A stretch of 25,429 nucleotides of DNA from a virus, in IMG/VR virus record IMGVR_UViG_3300032288_003432, positions 1 to 25,429 of that record; one strand, given 5' to 3'. A program made the translations under genes and the position numbers. Positions within the stretch are counted from its first letter, which is position 1. Each line of letters begins with the position of its first letter. Below are positions 21,201 to 25,429 of this stretch, one piece after another. The notes under the pieces are model-generated. The model ran no database searches and was not told the origin of the DNA. It saw only the letters and a list, made by a program, of their open reading frames with translations.

Positions 21201-22804
21201 CACTTTGCCTTCGCCGCTGTCCAGGGGTAAACGTCGCTTACAAGCCTATGGTAGTCCACCGATCCCGCTTGAGGGGGTTTGAACCGCAGCTCGTTAACGT
21301 CGGCCCAAACGCCATCCGAAGCACAACGAGCCCTCCAAACACTCAACGCCGACGAAACCGGCTTGCCGCTTCGGCTCATTGCATATAAGACGCTGACCCA
21401 GATTTGATTCGCTGACTTGGTTTTTTTCTTCTTCGGCTTGTTGACCAGTCCCCGCATCAGCTTGAGTTCACCGCTGACCATATGCACCGTTCGCACGCTT
21501 TGCGCGTGAGCATGGCCGCAACCAGGGCAACGCTTTCCAAATTGCCGCCATACGCTGCACTTCGGGCAACAAATGCCCTCAACGTCCTGAGGACGCTCGG
21601 CCCTCTGTATTCGCTTCGCTCGGCCCTGTGCAATGCTCTTGTTCGTGCAACCTAGTTCCCAATCTCGATCCATGTTCGGTGAGCCATGCCGCCAAAAGCA
21701 ACCGCCGTGACTCTGCCAGATTTTGTACTCGTATTCCGGAAAGTATCGCTGAATCCGCCCCACCGATTGCAAGTACGTTGCAATGCCACCGAACACCGTA
21801 GCCGCGATGCCATGATACAACCAAGGCATATCGATCGCTTCACGCAAAATGAATCGATTCATTACCACCTTGATCTCACCGGTGCGAGACATATCCATAA
21901 CCGTCTGACGAATCTCTTCCGTCGTATCGTACGTCTCCATGCGGATTTCACCGCTTGGGCCGCGATGAGGTAGCAAGCACGTCTCGCCGTCGATGTGCGC
22001 GACCGGTACGCCCATCTTCGCCCACTCTTCAGCGAACCACCTTGAAGCCGGTACCGATGGAGCGAATAGAATCGTCGGCTTGCTGTCTGGGTTCAGCTTC
22101 CGCCAGTTCGAATACGCATCGCCGAAAATCTTGTAAGCTCTGGGCTCAAGTTTCGTTGAACTGTATTCGTTCTCAACGTCCTGATTGAGCCCGCTGCAAT
22201 CGATCTCACTTGGCGAATAGACGCGAACCGGCAAGTGAGCTTTGACCGATCGCATTTCGGAGTACTTGCCGAAGTCAATCATCTCATCGTAAAGCTCGCC
22301 GCACCCAACCGGAGTAGCCGACAAGCCAACAATGAAAGCTCCCTTCTGCTGGTGCCCTTCCCATCGCAAGCCGTTCTCATTTACCCCGCCTTTGACAATC
22401 GATATCGCCCTGTTCTTCGTCTGCAAGTGAGCCTCATCGAATAGCACCAGTGAAGGGTTTCCCAAGTCCCAAGTGCTCTTCTGGATCGCCCTAGCGTAAA
22501 CGCTATCGGTCATACAAATCTGAACCGGCTTATGGTCTTCGTACTCGTGACCTGCTGCCATGATTCCATGATCCACGCCAGCCCGATTGAACGCATTGCT
22601 AAGCTGTTCCTTGAGCATCGTTCGGTGAAGATAGATTCGCACGCTGCCACCTGCGGCAACTTCCTCTTCGGTCAATTGCTGCATCACGCGAGACTTACCA
22701 GCCCCGCATGGTGCCGCCGCGATTACCGCGCCGATCCCTCGAAGCCTAGCTTCCCGAATTCGTTCCTTCGCTCGATCCTGGTGCGGCCAGTTTCCGTTGC
22801 TCAT
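21200..22804 (-). CDS. SF2 DEAD/DEAH-box helicase
   Basis: A 534-residue ATP-dependent helicase. Motif I is APCGAGKS (31-38), motif II LFDEAH (121-126), motif III LSATP (161-165), and motif VI QSVGRIQRYF (346-355). A C-terminal zinc-binding unit follows (CCPKC at 412-416, CPGC at 426-429). It resembles phage and restriction-type helicases that unwind DNA or RNA. The product most likely works in phage replication or recombination with RusA and ERF. ATG at 22804 overlaps the previous gene by 59 bases. The C-terminal segment (KPKKKKTKSANQIWVSVLYA) is basic and may bind nucleic acid. Confidence 0.85.
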   Translation of the reverse strand: MSNGNWPHQDRAKERIREARLRGIGAVIAAAPCGAGKSRVMQQLTEEEVAAGGSVRIYLHRTMLKEQLSNAFNRAGVDHGIMAAGHEYEDHKPVQICMTDSVYARAIQKSTWDLGNPSLVLFDEAHLQTKNRAISIVKGGVNENGLRWEGHQQKGAFIVGLSATPVGCGELYDEMIDFGKYSEMRSVKAHLPVRVYSPSEIDCSGLNQDVENEYSSTKLEPRAYKIFGDAYSNWRKLNPDSKPTILFAPSVPASRWFAEEWAKMGVPVAHIDGETCLLPHRGPSGEIRMETYDTTEEIRQTVMDMSRTGEIKVVMNRFILREAIDMPWLYHGIAATVFGGIATYLQSVGRIQRYFPEYEYKIWQSHGGCFWRHGSPNMDRDWELGCTNKSIAQGRAKRIQRAERPQDVEGICCPKCSVWRQFGKRCPGCGHAHAQSVRTVHMVSGELKLMRGLVNKPKKKKTKSANQIWVSVLYAMSRSGKPVSSALSVWRARCASDGVWADVNELRFKPPQAGSVDYHRLVSDVYPWTAAKAK

Positions 22805-23021
22805 CTTTGCCCCTAATGATTTGAGCCTGTAGAAATAACAAGTCGAGCACTCGCCCGATCAAAGCTTCCTTCGTGTTTTCGCACAAAGGTTGCATCAGTC
22901 TTATTTTGCCATGTTCAGGGTGATCGAACTCTGTTGGGACTTCGATCGTTTGACCTGATTCGTTAACTAGCCTCCAGCGGTATGACGAATACCGCTTGTC
23001 ATTGATTATTCGCAGCTTCAT
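22746..23021 (-). CDS. Hypothetical protein, 91 aa
   Basis: MKLRIINDKRYSSYRWRLVN, then FDHPEHGKIRLMQPLCENTK and ALIGRVLDLLFLQAQIIRG, a strand-helix protein. It overlaps the helicase start by 59 bases, a real overlap unless the helicase starts later. Not recognised; start at 23021 follows the upstream stop by 4 bases. Confidence 0.5.
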   Translation of the reverse strand: MKLRIINDKRYSSYRWRLVNESGQTIEVPTEFDHPEHGKIRLMQPLCENTKEALIGRVLDLLFLQAQIIRGKDEQRKLAAPGSSEGTNSGS

Positions 23022-23025
23022 CGAT

Positions 23026-23214
23026 TCAAAATCCAATCATCCAATCATCCAACGCTTTGTATATCTTGCGGACGCGAGCGTTATGCAACTTCATCCGCCT
23101 AGCCCGCCTGCGTGCGTTTCGCTTCCGCCAAGTTATTACCGCCTGTCGCAGCGTTGCTAGACTGTAGGCCGAATCATCGAAGGTATCTGAACCGCGAGCT
23201 ATCTCACGGCGCAT
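23026..23214 (-). CDS. Short basic protein, 62 aa
   Basis: MRREIARGSDTFDDSAYSLA starts 7 bases after the previous stop. The centre is strongly basic (ITWRKRNARRRARRMKLHNA), suggesting binding to DNA or RNA. Ends KALDDWMIGF. An upstream frame reaching 23403 overlaps the gene before it and is unlikely to be used. Confidence 0.5.
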   Translation of the reverse strand: MRREIARGSDTFDDSAYSLATLRQAVITWRKRNARRRARRMKLHNARVRKIYKALDDWMIGF

Positions 23215-23221
23215 TATCTTT

Positions 23222-23611
23222 CTAGCCTGCCGGATTCTCACTGGTGATCTCCACGCCGAAGGGTGATCCATCGTCAAAAACCTTACGCTCGAATGACTCC
23301 AGCCACCCTTCGCGTGAATGGCCAACAACTCCATATGCTGCCGGTGGGAAGGTGTTGTCACGGTCGTCTTTCCACGCCCACCACCGATGCCGATTCCGCT
23401 CAAACTCCTCCCTTCCAGAAAACGCCCTGTACTGCTTCGGCACTTCGATCTTGCGGATGATGCAAAGCAGATTAACCGTATCCCTACTCACTCGCACCGG
23501 CTTTCCGTCGGCGTTTATATGCCAATCTCCGCAACGCCCTGGGCGAATCGCCACTAACTCCCAGCCCTCCGGCACGCCGGGAATACCGCGAAAACCTTGC
23601 TCCGCATTCAT
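23222..23611 (-). CDS. Hypothetical protein, 129 aa
   Basis: Starts MNAEQGFRGIPGVPEGWELV from ATG at 23611, with AAGGAG 6 bases upstream. Trp-rich body (CGDWHINADGKPVR; RNRHRWWAWKDDRD; GHSREGWLESFERK). Similar openings (GVPEGWELV, GDWYINADG-like) recur in phage proteins of unknown function. A second ATG directly upstream at 23614 is possible. Confidence 0.6.
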   Translation of the reverse strand: MNAEQGFRGIPGVPEGWELVAIRPGRCGDWHINADGKPVRVSRDTVNLLCIIRKIEVPKQYRAFSGREEFERNRHRWWAWKDDRDNTFPPAAYGVVGHSREGWLESFERKVFDDGSPFGVEITSENPAG

Positions 23612-23643
23612 CATCCGCTCCTTATGAAAACATGAAACTAAAA

Positions 23644-23671
23644 CCAACTACCCAACACCAACTACCTAACG
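23644..23671. repeat. Short tandem repeat, 14 bp x 2
   Basis: CCAACTACCCAACA followed directly by CCAACTACCTAACG (two mismatches) lies between the ParB-like gene and the 129-aa gene. Too short to assign; it may be a binding site or chance. Confidence 0.4.
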
Positions 23672-23698
23672 CCACGCAACGCGACGCCTAAAGCTATC

Positions 23699-24571
23699 TC
23701 ACCGCAAACCAGCAAGTTTCTTGGTAATTGATTCGATCTCGATACGCATCAGCCGCGAGCAATTCGCCGCGTCAGTCGCACGAATAAAGCGTCCCCAAGC
23801 TTGGTGAACGTCTTTGAGTTTGGCCGGGTCTGGATCTCCCGAAGGTGGAAACGTTTCCACTTCCGCAGCCGCTTCAACTGCGGTTTCTTCAACGTTTTCT
23901 TGCGTTCCTTCGCCTCGATAGTCAGCCGGGCAAATGCAAGACGCGCAGACATTGCCACCATCCGAAAGGCGTTGTTTCGTGTGACCGCACTCAAAACAGG
24001 ACCAGCCTTCAACGTCGATCGAATCAAGCTCCAAGTTCGCCTGCTTCGGCGGTTTGCTCTTGGGCTTTAATGGTTCTTCCTCTTCGATTGCAGGTTCTTC
24101 ACCGCGAGCTACTGCGTCGATGAACTCTTGAGCCTCTCGGTCAGCGTCACGAATCTTTTGAATGTACACGTGACTCACGCCGCATAAGTCAGCAATGGCC
24201 CGGCTAGACTCATCGGGAAAGTTAAAAATCGCAATATTCGCAGCCTTGCGTTTATCTGCGTTCGTACGTCTCAGGCCGTGAGTACTATTCGCCCCGCAAG
24301 CTGCCCGCAACGCATCGTTGAAAGTGCCCTCGAATACCTCAACGCTGATCTTGCTCTTGCCTACATTCTGCGCCGCGAGTACTCGACAAAAGCCATCAAC
24401 GACGAGTAGCTCACCATCAACTGCGAACGCTTTCACCGGGGGGAAGCTTGCCTTGTCCTTCCAAGCCTCCTCGTAATCCTTGATGATCTCTTCCGGCACT
24501 GATTCTCTGCACTGAAGTCTCTGATCCAGTATTAACAGGCTTGTCGCCACCGTTCGTTTTTTTCCAGTCAT
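23699..24571 (-). CDS. ParB-like protein with HTH and zinc motif
   Basis: 290 residues. The N-terminal part is a ParB-like nuclease domain (SFPPVKAFAVDGELLVVDGF, then CRVLAAQNVGKSKISVEVFE). ACGANSTHGLRRTNADKRKA is typical of phage ParB-like proteins. The HTH is SRAIADLCGVSHVYIQKIRD (about 122-141). After an acidic linker, CFECGHTKQRLSDGGNVCAS is a probable zinc site, and a linker palindrome (23846-23859) encodes AEVETFPPSG. The HTH makes this the best protein in the window to bind many DNA sites, as partition ParB binds parS, though it lacks a partner ParA here. ATG at 24571. Confidence 0.78.
   Translation of the reverse strand: MTGKKRTVATSLLILDQRLQCRESVPEEIIKDYEEAWKDKASFPPVKAFAVDGELLVVDGFCRVLAAQNVGKSKISVEVFEGTFNDALRAACGANSTHGLRRTNADKRKAANIAIFNFPDESSRAIADLCGVSHVYIQKIRDADREAQEFIDAVARGEEPAIEEEEPLKPKSKPPKQANLELDSIDVEGWSCFECGHTKQRLSDGGNVCASCICPADYRGEGTQENVEETAVEAAAEVETFPPSGDPDPAKLKDVHQAWGRFIRATDAANCSRLMRIEIESITKKLAGLR
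23845..23860. promoter_or_regulatory. Palindrome GTGGAAACGTTTCCAC, copy 12
   Basis: Full 16-bp copy in the linker of the ParB-like gene, encoding EVETFPPSG. Confidence 0.75.
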
Positions 24572-24764
24572 TCTTCCGTCTCTTCAACTCTCTAAGGGTT
24601 ACTTGTGCATGTTCGACCGCTTGCGAAGCGACCTCTTCGAAGGTCAGTTCCGACTCTGGATCGTTTGCTATTAACGCGGCGAGCGCACGCCCTGTAAAGT
24701 CTACGAGAATCTCGTAGTCAGTCAGAACGTGCGCTTCGTGATTTCTTCGGTCACTAAGTCCCAT
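24417..24764 (-). CDS. Hypothetical protein overlapping the ParB-like gene
   Basis: 115 residues from ATG at 24764, 3 bases after the ERF stop. Residues 1-65 (EILVDFTGRALAALIANDPE, then LTFEEVASQAVEHAQVTLRE) are helical and acidic. The rest overlaps the ParB-like gene by 155 bases in another frame and reads as low-complexity (TGSETSVQRISAGRDHQGLR). Either dual coding or a late stop. Function unknown. Confidence 0.5.
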   Translation of the reverse strand: MGLSDRRNHEAHVLTDYEILVDFTGRALAALIANDPESELTFEEVASQAVEHAQVTLRELKRRKNDWKKTNGGDKPVNTGSETSVQRISAGRDHQGLRGGLEGQGKLPPGESVRS

Positions 24765-24767
24765 TGC

Positions 24768-25429
24768 CTAGCCTTTCATCGACTCAATACGCTCTTGGAG
24801 CTTGTCGGTTAAGTACTTGTGTTGCTCCTCAGTCAGCAATCCCTTGCTCTTGTAACCGACGATCCGATTCGTAGGGATGCCAAGTTGAGCAGGGGGTGCA
24901 ACTTCGATCCATCGAAGCAGCATATACCCCGCGAGCGTTCCCCAGGTTTCCTTATCGATCTGTTGCGAGATGCCGTACTGACTCAAAGCTTGCTCCATCT
25001 TCGGCAACACTTCATCCGATGCCGTCTTGAGCTTGTCTTCAATCTCGGCAATCTTCGCCTCAGAAAGCTTTTCCAGGGGCTTTGCTTCCGCTTCCGGTTT
25101 CGTCTCTGGTTTCGCGTCGGCCTTAGGCTTAGCGTCAAAAGCGTTGTTCGGTACCGGATTGCTTGGGGCTGTGAACGCATTGTTGCGTCTTGCCGCACGC
25201 TCTGCGCGTTCCGCGTCGTCATCCTCATCAATGCACAAACTGAGCATTGCAGCGAGCGTATAGCGTCTCTGGTAAGTCAACGCTGAACCGTATGATTGCG
25301 GGGTGATCCCAATCGTATCCGGTGCTCCACCTGTTCCGCGCTTGATGATCGTTTCCATCGCTCGAATCTGACTCGATGATCGCACGTACTGCCCGGACTT
25401 GTGAACGAGCATCGTCACCAATGTTACCG
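24768..25429 (-). CDS. ERF-family single-strand annealing protein (partial)
   Basis: The 5' end lies beyond the window; the frame stays open at 25429. The visible part has VHKSGQYVRSSSQ, then the ERF hallmark SYGSALTYQRRYTLAAMLSL followed by CIDEDDDAERAER. The C-terminal half (from about residue 85) is a Pro/Lys/Glu-rich linker and a small helical domain (LTEEQHKYLTDKLQERIE). ERF proteins anneal complementary single strands in phage recombination. First gene of the recombination operon within this window. Confidence 0.82.
   Translation of the reverse strand, partial: VTLVTMLVHKSGQYVRSSSQIRAMETIIKRGTGGAPDTIGITPQSYGSALTYQRRYTLAAMLSLCIDEDDDAERAERAARRNNAFTAPSNPVPNNAFDAKPKADAKPETKPEAEAKPLEKLSEAKIAEIEDKLKTASDEVLPKMEQALSQYGISQQIDKETWGTLAGYMLLRWIEVAPPAQLGIPTNRIVGYKSKGLLTEEQHKYLTDKLQERIESMKG

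Noticed and set aside
23215-23403. Upstream extension of the 62-aa basic gene to 23403
   Set aside because: It overlaps the well-supported 129-aa gene by 180 bases and reads as low-complexity; the start at 23214 fits the operon spacing.
2183-23859. CRISPR array
   Set aside because: The repeats are widely and irregularly spaced, with no spacers of constant size and no cas genes.

Overview
The window is a gene-dense, almost entirely leftward (minus-strand) segment of a tailed double-stranded DNA bacteriophage or prophage. The phage identity is secure: terminase large subunit, portal, head-morphogenesis protein, prohead protease/scaffold and major capsid protein are all present in a coherent order. 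No integrase, tail genes or clear lysis enzyme are seen. GC is moderate, most starts have Shine-Dalgarno sequences, and stop/start overlaps (ATGA, GTGA, TAATG, TGATG) are the rule, so most genes form long polycistronic operons. The host cannot be proved from sequence; several small genes have the flavour of planctomycete (Pirellula-like) phages, but that is a weak inference.

Reading in the direction of transcription (right to left): positions 25429-19260 carry DNA metabolism and recombination genes (an ERF-type annealing protein cut by the window edge, a ParB-like nuclease/HTH protein, an SF2 helicase, an HNH protein, a RusA-type resolvase) and end in a small sigma-70-family factor. A strong terminator at 19085-19120 closes this unit. 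Positions 19070-14858 begin a second unit: a 58-aa protein, a second ParB-like protein, a Mom-like DNA modification protein, a probable small terminase and the large terminase, which is interrupted by a 143-aa intein. Positions 14861-6748 hold about twenty mostly small accessory genes, including a DnaN sliding clamp, a GNAT acetyltransferase, an HNH nuclease with a membrane segment, and a coiled-coil protein. The only rightward gene, at 6121-6696, encodes an HTH protein. Positions 6079-80 are the head module (portal, Mu gpF-like protein, protease with a nested scaffold, decoration protein, major capsid), ending in a terminator at 1-38.

Three things stand out. First, a perfect 14-bp palindrome TGGAAACGTTTCCA occurs 12 times across the window, both between genes and inside genes, where it sits in protein linkers. 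Second, another AACGTT-centred A-tract motif (about CGCAGAAAAACGCAACGTTG) occurs about eight times and is often next to the first. Together they look like a dispersed DNA-binding-site system (stoperator-like silencing, partition/packaging, or a host-factor site). Third, the terminase intein has a Leu first residue and the Trp/Cys/Thr triad of class 3 inteins, lacks an endonuclease domain, and splits the Walker A motif between Lys and Ser.

Other notable points are a lambda C/Nu3-like internal scaffold start with its own ribosome binding site, a portal fused to an extra conserved C-terminal domain, two or three long same-strand gene overlaps, and two small genes (51 and 38 codons) in apparent gaps.
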